A stretch of DNA of 27,835 bases from JAUXFS01 sp050329575 (GTDB taxonomy: Bacteria; Pseudomonadota; Alphaproteobacteria; Rhodospirillales; Defluviicoccaceae), in contig JBHJOP010000088.1 of NCBI GenBank assembly GCA_050329575.1, forward strand, positions 1-27,835, read 5' to 3'. The notes beneath the pieces were generated by a model. That model had not been told where the DNA came from. It did no database searches and worked only from the letters and a program-made list of their open reading frames with translations. The translations under genes were made by a program, and so were the position numbers. Each line of letters opens with the position of its first letter. Position 1 is the first letter of the stretch. Shown in pieces: positions 7,448 through 14,885 of the stretch.

Positions 7448-7969
7448 TCAGGCGCGGACGTCGAGGCGGATGCCGCGCACGGCCGCATCGGCAGACGCCG
7501 CCATGAACGCCCGTTCGCCGCGCGCCCACTCCAGGACCTCGACGTGGGCGAGAACGGGCGACGGGTCGGCCCCCGCGCCGGCGTCCCGGCCGACGGACGG
7601 TCGGCTCGATTCGGCGAGGCCACCGGCCCGGTCGTCGGCGTCGAAGAGGGCGAGCACGTGCCCGCCGATGTCGCGTCCGGTGAACTGCTCGATCAGCACG
7701 TTGACGAGGGCGGATGCGGCGCCGATGAGGCCGCCGAACAGCGCCCCGCCGGCGATCCGCGGCACCGGCTCGATGGCGTCGTCCGTCCACGCCCGATACA
7801 GGGTCGAGATAACCGGGATGTGCTGCAGCGGATTGATGATGTCGAGGATGTCGAAGAAGGTCGGGCCATCGTCGCCGAACGCCGTGAAGCCGCGACCGCC
7901 GCGCTCGACGGTGGGCGGCGGGTGGAGGTGATCCGCGCGGTCGAACGCCGCCGTCGCCAGTGTCTCCAT
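7448..7969 (-). CDS. Conserved hypothetical protein with glycine-rich membrane-like segment
   Basis: I do not recognise a named family. The 173-residue protein starts at the ATG at 7969, which has AGGGG eight bases upstream. Residues 39-65 (FDILDIINPLQHIPVISTLY and following) are unusually non-random and look like a conserved core. They are followed at residues 72-97 by a hydrophobic glycine/alanine-rich segment (GGALFGGLIGAASALVNVLI) resembling a glycine zipper or one membrane helix. The C-terminal third is Ala/Asp-rich and ends in AAVRGIRLDV. I have the impression that similar proteins occur in other Rhodospirillales, unverified here. It lies between ribA and the L,D-transpeptidase on the same strand, but a 186-base gap with a strong hairpin separates it from ribA. 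An envelope role is possible but not shown. Confidence 0.7.
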   Translation of the reverse strand: METLATAAFDRADHLHPPPTVERGGRGFTAFGDDGPTFFDILDIINPLQHIPVISTLYRAWTDDAIEPVPRIAGGALFGGLIGAASALVNVLIEQFTGRDIGGHVLALFDADDRAGGLAESSRPSVGRDAGAGADPSPVLAHVEVLEWARGERAFMAASADAAVRGIRLDVRA

Positions 7970-8112
7970 GCTCGCATCCCCTTCGATCGCTCGACCGGGG
8001 CTGTGCAATCCGCATGCCTGCCGCAATCGGCGGCCAAAGCGCTGAATCGGCCCGGAAAGCGGGCACGCGGCGGCGACACGGCGGCGACGGGGGACGGTCG
8101 GTGGTGCCCACG

Positions 8113-8133
8113 GCCCGGCAGGTGCTGCCGGGC
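8113..8133 (-). terminator. Strong hairpin downstream of ribA, no T-tract
   Basis: GCCCGGCAG (8113-8121), loop GTG, CTGCCGGGC (8125-8133): a perfect 9-bp stem 23 bases after the ribA stop. It abuts a 12-bp palindrome CGGTCGCGACCG (8133-8144). There is no T-run, so it may be a weak terminator or an mRNA-end stabiliser. Confidence 0.4.
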
Positions 8134-8155
8134 GGTCGCGACCGTGCGGCGACGT

Positions 8156-9304
8156 TCAGAACAGATGCCCGCCGCGCCCGGCCTTGGTCCGCATGTAGGT
8201 TTCGTTGTGCTGGTTGGACGGAAAGGCGTGCGGCACCCGCTTCTCGACGGTGATGCCGCAGCGGGTGAGCCCGGCGACCTTGGCCGGATTGTTGGTGAGC
8301 AGGCGGACACGGTCGAACCCGAGCTGGCGCAGCATCTGGGCGGCCGGCAGATAGACCCGCTCGTCGGCATCGAACCCCAGTTGTTCGTTGGCGTCGATGG
8401 TGTCGAAGCCGCGATCCTGCAGTTCGTAGGCGCGCAGCTTGTTGACGAGGCCGATGCCGCGGCCCTCCTGCGCGAGATAGAGCAGCAATCCGCCGCCGGC
8501 GGCGGAGATCTCGGCGATCGCGCCGCGCAGTTGATCACCGCAGTCGCATCGCAGGCTGCCGAGCAGGTCACCGGTGAAACATTCCGAATGGAGGCGGGTC
8601 AGGACTGCATCCTCGGCACGGGGACTGCCGAGCACGACGGCGAGGTGCTCGAGGCCGCCATCATGGGGGCGGAAGGCGACGATGCGGGCGTCCTCGGCGC
8701 CACGCAACGGCACCCGCGCCTCGCTGACCGGACGCAGGGTGCGCGCAGCGGTATGCTCGTACTGGAACACGTCGCCGGCGTCGACGAGCAGAAACCCGTG
8801 GCGGACGGCCCAGGCGTCGAGGTCTTCCGCGGCCTGATCCCGGATCGCCGCGGTCACCGCTGCCGGCAACAGCCGCGCCGTCTTGGTCAGGAGCACCGCC
8901 GCACTGTCGCACGCATAGGCCGGCGCCTCGGCGACGGTCAGCGCGAGGGGGGGCGGCGCCGGGAGCCTGGAGAGGGGGTTGCAGAGATCGCGCACCAACT
9001 CGGCGGTCAGGCCGCCTTCCACCGCCACCGTCACCACCTTGAAACCGCCTGGCGACAGGGCCAGTACGGCCGCCCGACGGGCGGTGATCGCGAGCCGCGG
9101 CTGCGATCGGCTCGCCGCGGCCATCGCCGCCAGGCTCTGTGGGGTCGTCGCCTCCGCCGCCTCCACCAGGGACGCCGTTCCGTTGCTGCCGCGGACGGCG
9201 ACCGCACGGCCCCGTCGCAGATCGGAGACGGCCCGATCCACGGCCAACAGCGAGAGCGGCTCGCGGGGAGCCGGAAACGGGATCAGGCGGGGCGGTTTGG
9301 TCAC
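8156..9304 (-). CDS. ribA: GTP cyclohydrolase II with degenerate RibB-like N-terminal domain
   Basis: Protein of 382 residues. Residues about 190-382 are GTP cyclohydrolase II, which opens GTP to 2,5-diamino-6-ribosylamino-pyrimidinone phosphate in the first riboflavin step. The zinc ligands are Cys242, Cys253 and Cys255 (HSECFTGDLLGSLRCDCGDQ). YLAQEGRGIGL, LGFDADERVY and LLTNNPAKVAGL are further family motifs. The N-terminal 180 residues align in position with the DHBP synthase (RibB) domain of bifunctional RibBA but lack its acidic DDEDRENE-type catalytic motif (here VRGSNGTASLVEAAEATT), so DHBP synthase activity is not expected. The GTG at 9304 is preceded by AGGA. It is divergent from the CenR-like regulator. 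I see no FMN riboswitch upstream. Confidence 0.92.
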   Translation of the reverse strand: MTKPPRLIPFPAPREPLSLLAVDRAVSDLRRGRAVAVRGSNGTASLVEAAEATTPQSLAAMAAASRSQPRLAITARRAAVLALSPGGFKVVTVAVEGGLTAELVRDLCNPLSRLPAPPPLALTVAEAPAYACDSAAVLLTKTARLLPAAVTAAIRDQAAEDLDAWAVRHGFLLVDAGDVFQYEHTAARTLRPVSEARVPLRGAEDARIVAFRPHDGGLEHLAVVLGSPRAEDAVLTRLHSECFTGDLLGSLRCDCGDQLRGAIAEISAAGGGLLLYLAQEGRGIGLVNKLRAYELQDRGFDTIDANEQLGFDADERVYLPAAQMLRQLGFDRVRLLTNNPAKVAGLTRCGITVEKRVPHAFPSNQHNETYMRTKAGRGGHLF

Positions 9305-9367
9305 GGCAGTCCTGCGTTCGCACGGGATCCGAACGCGGCCGACGATACGCTCGAACCCGCTGGGTTA

Positions 9368-9426
9368 AAAGCGCTTTGTCGTTCCGACCGAGCGGGCGTG
9401 GTATCGCGTGATCGGCGTTGTATAAT
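9368..9426 (+). promoter_or_regulatory. Promoter/operator region between ribA and the response regulator
   Basis: It holds a perfect 10-bp palindrome AAAGCGCTTT (9368-9377) and a perfect -10 hexamer TATAAT (9421-9426), both rare in this GC-rich sequence. No good -35 is found 16-18 bases upstream of TATAAT, so an activator may be needed. The implied start is about 55 bases before the regulator's GTG. Confidence 0.4.
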
Positions 9427-9488
9427 GTCGCAGCTTCGCTATCGTTGTCGTCGGCGAGGCTGTTGGCGGCTGAGGAGAGCGGCTGAAC

Positions 9489-10178
9489 GTGATCAACGGC
9501 AAACGCGTCCTGCTGGTCGAGGATGACGATATCCTGCGCGAGATGCTCGCCGAGCAGTTGCAGTTGCACGAGGAGTTCGCGACGGTTGCCGCCGCGACCG
9601 GTGCCGAGGCCCTCGAACTGACGAAGGGCGACCATTTCGACGTCATCATTCTCGACATCGGCCTTCCCGACATGGACGGGCGCGAGCTCTGTCGGCTGAT
9701 GCGCCGCAACGGCGTCAAGGCGCCGATCATCATGCTGACCGGTGCCGATACCGATGCCGACACGATTCTCGGGCTCGATTCCGGCGCCAATGACTACGTG
9801 ACCAAGCCGTTCCGGCTCGGAGTTCTGCTCGCCAGGTTGCGCGCCCACATCCGCCAGCACGAACGCAGTGACGACGCGATCTTCGTCATCGGCCCGTACA
9901 CCTTCAAACCGAGCGCCAAGATGCTGGTGAACAACGATACCAACAAGAAGGTTCGCCTCACCGACAAGGAAGCGGCGATCCTCAAGTACTTGTATCGCTC
10001 CGGGAGCCGGGTGATCAGTCGCGAGGTTCTGCTCGACGAAGTCTGGGGGTACAACGCGGGCGTCACCACCCATACCCTGGAGACCCACGTCTATCGCCTG
10101 CGCCAGAAGATCGAGGCCGATCCGTCGAGCGTCCGTATCCTCGTCACGGAGGCCGGCGGCTACCGCCTCGTTCCCTGA
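9489..10178 (+). CDS. OmpR/PhoB-family response regulator, CenR-like
   Basis: Two-domain regulator of 229 residues. The receiver domain (1-122) has acidic pocket E11/D12/D13, phospho-acceptor Asp56 (VIILDIGLPDMDG), Thr84 and Lys106 (NDYVTKPF). The C-terminal winged-helix domain (about 130-229) carries VRLTDKEAAILKYLYR, VLLDEVWGYNAGVTTHTLETHVYRLRQKIE and VTEAGGYRLVP. The blend of LGLDSGANDYVTKPF, ARLRAHIRQHE and FVIGPYTFKPSAKML matches my memory of the alphaproteobacterial CenR group, which controls cell-envelope genes with kinase CenK; that assignment is from memory. No kinase gene is adjacent, as is usual for CenR. The start is the GTG at 9489 with AGGAG 11 bases upstream. A candidate small RNA lies directly downstream on the other strand. 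Confidence 0.88.
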   Translation: MINGKRVLLVEDDDILREMLAEQLQLHEEFATVAAATGAEALELTKGDHFDVIILDIGLPDMDGRELCRLMRRNGVKAPIIMLTGADTDADTILGLDSGANDYVTKPFRLGVLLARLRAHIRQHERSDDAIFVIGPYTFKPSAKMLVNNDTNKKVRLTDKEAAILKYLYRSGSRVISREVLLDEVWGYNAGVTTHTLETHVYRLRQKIEADPSSVRILVTEAGGYRLVP

Positions 10179-10202
10179 CCGACGTTCCTCTCTCGGCAAA
10201 AA

Positions 10203-10237
10203 AAAGCGCCCGGCCAGGGGGGTTAACCGGGCGCTTT
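10203..10237 (-). terminator. Strong intrinsic terminator (minus strand)
   Basis: On the minus strand an 11-bp perfect stem AAAGCGCCCGG/CCGGGCGCTTT closes a 13-base loop and runs into a tract of eight T residues (10205 down to 10198). On the plus strand only three T follow, so it mainly serves minus-strand transcription, though it could also slow read-through from the response regulator. Confidence 0.85.
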
Positions 10238-10330
10238 CAGCTCCCTTGCGGAAGCATTTCGGATGGCAGGGGAACCATCCGGAGTGTTTGGCTTCTCGCG
10301 AAGCGCCTCACTCCTTCTTGTAAGTGGTCC
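10203..10330 (-). ncRNA. Candidate small structured RNA
   Basis: Reading the minus strand from about 10330 gives a compact RNA of about 128 nt. Hairpin 1 (10314-10281) has outer stem GGAGTG/CACTCC and inner stem GCTTC/GAAGC capped by GCGA. Hairpin 2 (10280-10261) has stem GGATGG/CCATCC with pyrimidine-rich loop TTCCCCTG. Hairpin 3 (10255-10240) has stem GCTTCC/GGGAGC, with one G-U pair, capped by GCAA. The intrinsic terminator 10237-10203 follows at once. Two GNRA loops exist only in the minus-strand reading, which supports that strand. A candidate promoter lies at 10335-10364. It has no clear reading frame. I do not recognise a known family; it does not look like 6S, SRP, tmRNA or RNase P. 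The alternative is a structured 3' end of the lolA transcript. Confidence 0.6.
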
Positions 10331-10334
10331 ACCC

Positions 10335-10364
10335 ATCCTAGCCGGGCCAATGCGTCTGACGCAA
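10335..10364 (-). promoter_or_regulatory. Candidate promoter of the small RNA
   Basis: Minus strand TTGCGT (10364-10359), 18-base spacer, TAGGAT (10340-10335). The -35 sits inside an inverted repeat TGCGTC-A-GACGCA (10351-10363 region), a possible operator. The same -10 TAGGAT occurs before dapC. Confidence 0.4.
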
Positions 10365-10400
10365 CCCTCTCATGCAAAAAAAGCATAGCTTCTCCGGCGC

Positions 10401-10421
10401 GCCGACCCGCGGGCGGTCGGC
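10401..10421 (-). terminator. Hairpin directly after lolA stop
   Basis: GCCGACC (10421-10415) and GGTCGGC (10407-10401) on the minus strand form a 7-bp stem adjoining the lolA stop. Seven T residues follow about 17 bases further on (10383-10377). The T-tract is too far for a classical terminator, so attenuation or mRNA protection are alternatives. Confidence 0.4.
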
Positions 10422-11132
10422 TCACGGCCATTCCCGGAAGAACCTCGGATCCCTGAACCGGAACAGATCCGGATCGAGCGCCTCGTCGAAGCGGGCATCG
10501 ATGAGCGAGACGTCGGTGACGGTTCCCTGGGCGTCGACGACACTCCACTTCCGCAGGGCCAGGGGGCTGTCGCTGAAGACCAGGGTCAGGCTGCCCTCGT
10601 GCGGGCTTCGGGTGCGGACGACGGTGACGCGCAGGGCCCCCGGCTCGCGGTCGAACTCGGTGATCGTCAGCTCGGCGCCCGACAACGAGATGCTCTCGGC
10701 GAGGAGAATGCCGGCGGGTGTGGACCCGAGCGGCAGATAGGTGACCTGCTGAAGCTGCGTGTCGTGATAGATCAGGAAGCGGCCGTCGGCGACGATCAGC
10801 ACCGGAACCGGCGGCTGGTATTCGATCCGCATCTTCCCCGGCCTGCGCAGGAAGAAGTCGCCCCCGGCAAGCTGGCCGGTCGAGGACCGCTGCAGGAAGC
10901 GCGAGCTGACGGTCGTGACGCTGTTCAGGTAGGATTCGATTCGGGCGATGTCGGCCTGTTCCGATGGACCCAAGGCCATCGCCGCCGGGACGGCGGCGTG
11001 CGCGGACGATATGGCCGCAGCTGCCGTCGCCAGCACCACGGCCAGTGCCGCCGCGGCCAACAGCCGCAGCACCGTCGCGGCTCGCCCGTCACCGGGCAGA
11101 CGGCCACCTGTGCCGGCGTTACGACCGGGCAT
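10422..11132 (-). CDS. lolA: Outer-membrane lipoprotein carrier protein LolA
   Basis: Periplasmic carrier of 236 residues that takes lipoproteins from the LolCDE complex to the outer membrane. From the ATG at 11132 a signal peptide is visible (basic start, hydrophobic core VLRLLAAAALAVVLATAAAA, Ala-X-Ala near HAA). The mature protein has the LolA pattern: IARIESYLNSVTTVSSRFLQ, GDFFLRRPGKMRIEYQPP, LIVADGRFLIYHDTQLQQVTYLPL, then LTLVFSDSPLALRKWSVVDAQG and a C-terminal FRFRDPRFF. The RPGKMR segment carries the conserved Arg that lines the lipid cavity. Its start overlaps the ftsK stop by 14 bases, so the two are translationally coupled. ftsK-lolA order is common in alphaproteobacteria. Confidence 0.93.
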   Translation of the reverse strand: MPGRNAGTGGRLPGDGRAATVLRLLAAAALAVVLATAAAAISSAHAAVPAAMALGPSEQADIARIESYLNSVTTVSSRFLQRSSTGQLAGGDFFLRRPGKMRIEYQPPVPVLIVADGRFLIYHDTQLQQVTYLPLGSTPAGILLAESISLSGAELTITEFDREPGALRVTVVRTRSPHEGSLTLVFSDSPLALRKWSVVDAQGTVTDVSLIDARFDEALDPDLFRFRDPRFFREWP

Positions 11133-13470
11133 GGTCACCGAACAGCACCTCGCGACGGCCGACCCGGTCGGGCTTGCTGACCAGGCCTTCCGCTTCCATC
11201 CGTTCGATGATCCGCGCCGCGCGATTGTAGCCGATCTGCAGGCGCCGCTGGACATAGCTGGTGGACGCCTTGCCTTCGGCGGCGACCAGCGACACCGCTT
11301 CGGCATAGAGTTCGTCAGCGAGGTCGTCGCCGGCACCGAGTTCGGCGGCGATCGCGCCGTCCTCCTCCTCCTCGGTCACCGCCGGCACGTACCGCGGTTC
11401 GCCCTGGCTCTTCAGGAAAGAGACCACCCGCTCCACCTCGTCGTCGGAGACGAATGGCCCGTGCACCCGGGTGATGCGTCCGCCGGTGGCCATATAGAGC
11501 ATGTCGCCCTGGCCGAGGAGCTGTTCCGCCCCCTGCTCGCCGAGGATGGTGCGGCTGTCGATCTTCGAGGTGACGTGGAAGCTCATCCGGGTCGGGAAGT
11601 TGGCCTTGATGGTGCCGGTGATGACGTCCACGGATGGCCGCTGGGTGGCCATGATCAGGTGGATGCCGGCGGCCCGCGCCATCTGCGCGAGGCGCTGCAC
11701 CGCCGCCTCGATGTCCTTGCCGGCGACCAGCATCAGGTCCGCCATCTCGTCGACGACCACGACGATGAACGGCAGCGGTTCGAGCGACAGCGGCTGTTCC
11801 TCGAAGGTCGGCTGGCCGTCGTCGCCGAAGCCGGTCTGCACCCGGCGGACCAGCGCTTCGCCGCGGCTCCTGGCGTCCGCGACGCGGGCGTTGTAGCCGG
11901 CGATGTTGCGAACCCCGAGTTGCGACATCGCCCGGTAGCGCTCCTCCATCTCCCGCACCGTCCACTTGAGCGCCACCACCGCCTTGGCCGGCTCGGTGAC
12001 CACCGGCGACAACAGGTGGGGGATGCCATCGTACACCGACAGCTCGAGCATCTTCGGGTCGACCAGGATGAACTTGCAGGCATCCGGCGACAGCTGATAG
12101 AGCAGCGACAGGATCATCGCGTTGATACCCACCGACTTGCCCGAACCGGTGGTGCCGGCGATCAGCAGATGCGGCATGCGGGCCAGGTCGGCGAGCACCG
12201 GCGTTCCGCCGATGTCCTTTCCGAGCGCCAGCGTCAGCTTGCCGGCGTAGCTTTCGAACGCCTGCGAGGAGAGCAGTTCCTTCAACCCGACCGTCTCGCG
12301 CTGGACGTTCGGCAACTCGATGCCGATGACGTTGCGCCCCGGGATCACCGCGACGCGCACCGAGACCGCACTCATCGAGCGGGCGATGTCGTCGGCGAGG
12401 CCGATCACCCGCGAGCTCTTGATCCCGGGCGCCGGCTCGAGTTCGTAGAGGGTGACGACCGGCCCGGGCCGCACCTTGACGATCTCGCCGCGGATTCCGA
12501 AGTCCTCGAGGACGGTCGACAACAGCCGCGCGTTCTGCTCAAGGGCGTTGCGGTTGAGCGCCCTGCTGCCGGAGGTGTCCGGCGGCGGCAACAACAGGTC
12601 GAGGGGAGGAAAGCGATAGTCCTCACCGTCGCCGAAGTCGAGCCTGCCCTGGCTCGCCTGTTCCGCCTTGCGCCCGGATCGGACCGGGGGTGCCTTGGGG
12701 GCCACCAGGTCGAGCCGTGCCGTCGGCACCGATGGCGCCTGGTCCTCGTCGCCGTCGCCGCCATCGACCGTCGCCGCGGCGGGACCGAAGCGGGGCTCGA
12801 GCCGTTCACGCCGCCCGCTCACGGTCGCGAGCAGGCTGCGGGCGCTCCCGACCATTCGGCGCCCGGCGGCGGCCCCGCCCGACAGGTTCCGGCCGAGGCC
12901 GCGCCATTCGGACCACGGCAGTCCGAGACTGGCGGCCGAGGCCGCCAGTCCGAACGCGAGAGCGGCCACGGCCGGAAGTCCCGGGCCGAAGGGCGCACCC
13001 TGACCGGCAAGGACCGCGTCCAGCCTGCCGACCAGCAGCGAGCCGACTGCGCCGCCCGGACCGATCGCCAGCGGCGAGGCGTGCGGGCCCAGAAGCGCGG
13101 CCAGCCCGGCACTGAGAAGGACGGTCGCGGCGATCGCCGTCGACAGGCGCAGCCACAGCCGTGCCAGCGGCCGCTTGCGGATCGTCCGCCATCCCCAGAC
13201 CACCAGGGCGATCGCCGGAACGGTGCCGGCGACCCCGACCCCATGCAGCAGCAGATCGGCGATGTGGGCCCCGGTGCGGCCGAGAAGGTTGCCGGGATGG
13301 GCGTCGGTGGCGTGGTTGAACGAGGGATCGGCCGGATCGAAACTGATCAGCGCCGCCAGCAACAACAGCCCGCAGGCGGCGAGGGCGCCCCCGGCGATTT
13401 CCGCCAGTCGGCGTCTGAAGAAGTCCGCCGTTCCCTCGGGCAGCAACGCGGCAGCGGCGATTCTGGTCAT
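11119..13470 (-). CDS. ftsK: DNA translocase FtsK
   Basis: Septum-anchored hexameric ATPase of 783 residues that pumps chromosome ends apart and activates XerCD recombination at dif. About four membrane helices are visible in residues 20-190. A short Pro/charged linker follows, then the motor: Walker A GTTGSGKS at 439-446 (Lys445), VDPKMLELSVYDGIPHLLSPVVT, and Walker B IVVVVDEMADLML (Asp574). The last 65 residues are the gamma winged helix that reads KOPS sites (ELYAEAVSLV, STSYVQRRLQIGYNRAARIIERME, GLVSKP, REVL). The linker is short compared with E. coli FtsK, as in most alphaproteobacteria. It sits in dapC-ftsK-lolA order with a 37-base gap upstream and a 14-base overlap downstream. Confidence 0.96.
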   Translation of the reverse strand: MTRIAAAALLPEGTADFFRRRLAEIAGGALAACGLLLLAALISFDPADPSFNHATDAHPGNLLGRTGAHIADLLLHGVGVAGTVPAIALVVWGWRTIRKRPLARLWLRLSTAIAATVLLSAGLAALLGPHASPLAIGPGGAVGSLLVGRLDAVLAGQGAPFGPGLPAVAALAFGLAASAASLGLPWSEWRGLGRNLSGGAAAGRRMVGSARSLLATVSGRRERLEPRFGPAAATVDGGDGDEDQAPSVPTARLDLVAPKAPPVRSGRKAEQASQGRLDFGDGEDYRFPPLDLLLPPPDTSGSRALNRNALEQNARLLSTVLEDFGIRGEIVKVRPGPVVTLYELEPAPGIKSSRVIGLADDIARSMSAVSVRVAVIPGRNVIGIELPNVQRETVGLKELLSSQAFESYAGKLTLALGKDIGGTPVLADLARMPHLLIAGTTGSGKSVGINAMILSLLYQLSPDACKFILVDPKMLELSVYDGIPHLLSPVVTEPAKAVVALKWTVREMEERYRAMSQLGVRNIAGYNARVADARSRGEALVRRVQTGFGDDGQPTFEEQPLSLEPLPFIVVVVDEMADLMLVAGKDIEAAVQRLAQMARAAGIHLIMATQRPSVDVITGTIKANFPTRMSFHVTSKIDSRTILGEQGAEQLLGQGDMLYMATGGRITRVHGPFVSDDEVERVVSFLKSQGEPRYVPAVTEEEEDGAIAAELGAGDDLADELYAEAVSLVAAEGKASTSYVQRRLQIGYNRAARIIERMEAEGLVSKPDRVGRREVLFGDHARS

Positions 13471-13507
13471 CGGTCAGGTCCCCAGAGACACCTAGGACGG
13501 CATTCTT

Positions 13508-14698
13508 TTATAGGGTGTTAACGATCCGTCTTAAAGCTTCTTCTGTAGAAGCCGGATCCTCGATCAGGGCGACGCGCACGAATCGGTCGCCGGGGTTGGC
13601 ACCGGCGGCATCCGGCTGCGCCAGATAGCGCCCGGGAAGCACCCGCAGCGCCGCTTTGGCCCACAGGGCGCGGGCCGCCTCCTCGCCGTCGCCCACCTCG
13701 AGCCACAGAAAAAAGGCGCCTTGTGGACGGAAAAACCCGAATCGGCCGCCGAGCAGCCGTTCCGCGAGATCGAACTTGGCCCGGTAGAGGGCGCGGTTGC
13801 GCTCGACGTGGTCGTCGTCCCCCCACAGCGCGGTCGCGGCGGCCAGCACCGGCAACGGGACGGTGGCGCCCCCGTAGCTGCGCAGCCGGCGCAGGGCGTC
13901 GACCAGGCGCGCGTCGCCGGCGACGAAACCGCAGCGCAGGCCGGGCACGCTCGATCGCTTCGACAGCGAGTGGAAGACGAGGACGTTACCGAAGTCCCCG
14001 CCCATCGCCGCGCACGCCTGCAGGGCGCCGGGCGGCGGGTGACGGTCCCAGATCTCGGTGTAGCACTCGTCGACCGCGAGCACGAAATCGTGGCGGCGGG
14101 CGAGGCGAACCGCCGCCGTCAGATAGTCGAGGTCGGCGACGGCCCCTTGCGGATTGGCCGGGGAGCAGAGGTACATCAGCGCCGTGCGATCCAGGATGGC
14201 CGGCGCGATGGCGTCGAGATCGGGCAGGAAGCGGGTGTCGCGGGTGGCCGGCAGATAGACCGGGTCGGCACCACTCATCAGCGCCGCGCCGTCATAGACG
14301 TGATAGAACGGGTTCGGCATCAGTACCGCCGGCCGCCGCCGCCCGTCGCCCGGCGGCACCGCGACGGCGGCGCACAGAAACAGCGCCTCACGGGTGCCGG
14401 CCACCGGCAGGATCTGGCTGTCGGCGTCGATCAGCCGTTCGGGCAGGGCATAGCGGCGCCGGAGCCACCCGGCTGCGGCGGAACGGAATTCGGCCGTCCC
14501 TTCGACCGGCGGATAGCGGTTCCAGAGATCGCCGCCGGCGTCGACGACCTCGCGGACCAGAGGCGGCGGCAGGTGCCGCGGTTCGCCCACCGACAGCACC
14601 ATCGGCCGCCGTCCGGCCGGCGGCTCGATGCCATCGAGCAACGCGCGCAGGCGGTCGAAGGGGTAGCCGGAGAGCAGCCGCAACCGGGGGTTCAGCAT
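13508..14698 (-). CDS. dapC: Succinyldiaminopimelate aminotransferase (DapC-like, PLP class I/II)
   Basis: Fold-type I PLP aminotransferase of 396 residues. PLP-binding features are Lys247 in HSLSKRSSVPGLRCGF, Asp210 and Tyr213 in LAVDECYTEIW, Asn in LCSPANPQG, and the substrate Arg near DRFVRVALIEDP. The N-terminus NPRLRLLSGYPFDRLRALLDG and SVGEPRHLPPP are typical of the DapC group, which transaminates N-succinyl-LL-2-amino-6-oxopimelate with glutamate for lysine and mesodiaminopimelate. General class I/II aminotransferases are the alternative, so substrate assignment is moderate. A good promoter ends only about ten bases before the ATG. It is followed by ftsK, consistent with a cell-wall/division operon. 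Confidence 0.85.
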   Translation of the reverse strand: MLNPRLRLLSGYPFDRLRALLDGIEPPAGRRPMVLSVGEPRHLPPPLVREVVDAGGDLWNRYPPVEGTAEFRSAAAGWLRRRYALPERLIDADSQILPVAGTREALFLCAAVAVPPGDGRRRPAVLMPNPFYHVYDGAALMSGADPVYLPATRDTRFLPDLDAIAPAILDRTALMYLCSPANPQGAVADLDYLTAAVRLARRHDFVLAVDECYTEIWDRHPPPGALQACAAMGGDFGNVLVFHSLSKRSSVPGLRCGFVAGDARLVDALRRLRSYGGATVPLPVLAAATALWGDDDHVERNRALYRAKFDLAERLLGGRFGFFRPQGAFFLWLEVGDGEEAARALWAKAALRVLPGRYLAQPDAAGANPGDRFVRVALIEDPASTEEALRRIVNTL

Positions 14699-14707
14699 CG
14701 TCCCGCG

Positions 14708-14736
14708 ATCCTACCGATCGCGCCCGGCCTTCTCAA
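14708..14736 (-). promoter_or_regulatory. Candidate sigma-70 promoter for dapC-ftsK-lolA
   Basis: Minus strand TTGAGA (14736-14731), ideal 17-base spacer, TAGGAT (14713-14708). A start about seven bases downstream falls near 14701, three bases before the dapC ATG, implying a leaderless or nearly leaderless mRNA. Confidence 0.55.
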
Positions 14737-14793
14737 GCCGGCTCGGCGCGGCCTCAGGGCTGGCTGCGACCGGCGGGGCCGGAACAAGAGGAA

Positions 14794-14820
14794 GGGCCGG
14801 AAGGCAGTACCTTCCGGCCC
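14794..14820 (-). terminator. Intrinsic terminator of the ammonium transporter gene
   Basis: A perfect 11-bp stem GGGCCGGAAGG/CCTTCCGGCCC around a five-base loop, followed on the minus strand by TTCCTCTTGTTCC. It lies 65 bases after the amt stop and separates it from dapC. Confidence 0.75.
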
Positions 14821-14885
14821 GTTCCGCCGGGTCGGGACGGCGGGGGAGAGCGACGCCGAGTGTCCGTCCCCGCCCGGTTCGCCCG

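Noticed and set aside
8156..9304. Annotation as bifunctional RibBA
   Set aside because: The N-terminal half lacks the acidic DHBP-synthase catalytic motif, so only GTP cyclohydrolase II is supported.
10237..10548. 103-codon minus-strand open frame over the small-RNA region
   Set aside because: It starts inside lolA in another frame, runs through the hairpins and ends at the terminator stem; composition is not protein-like.
10948..13521. 857-codon plus-strand open frame
   Set aside because: It is antisense to ftsK, which has clear Walker and gamma-domain motifs. The translated sequence is Arg/Gly/His-rich and matches nothing.
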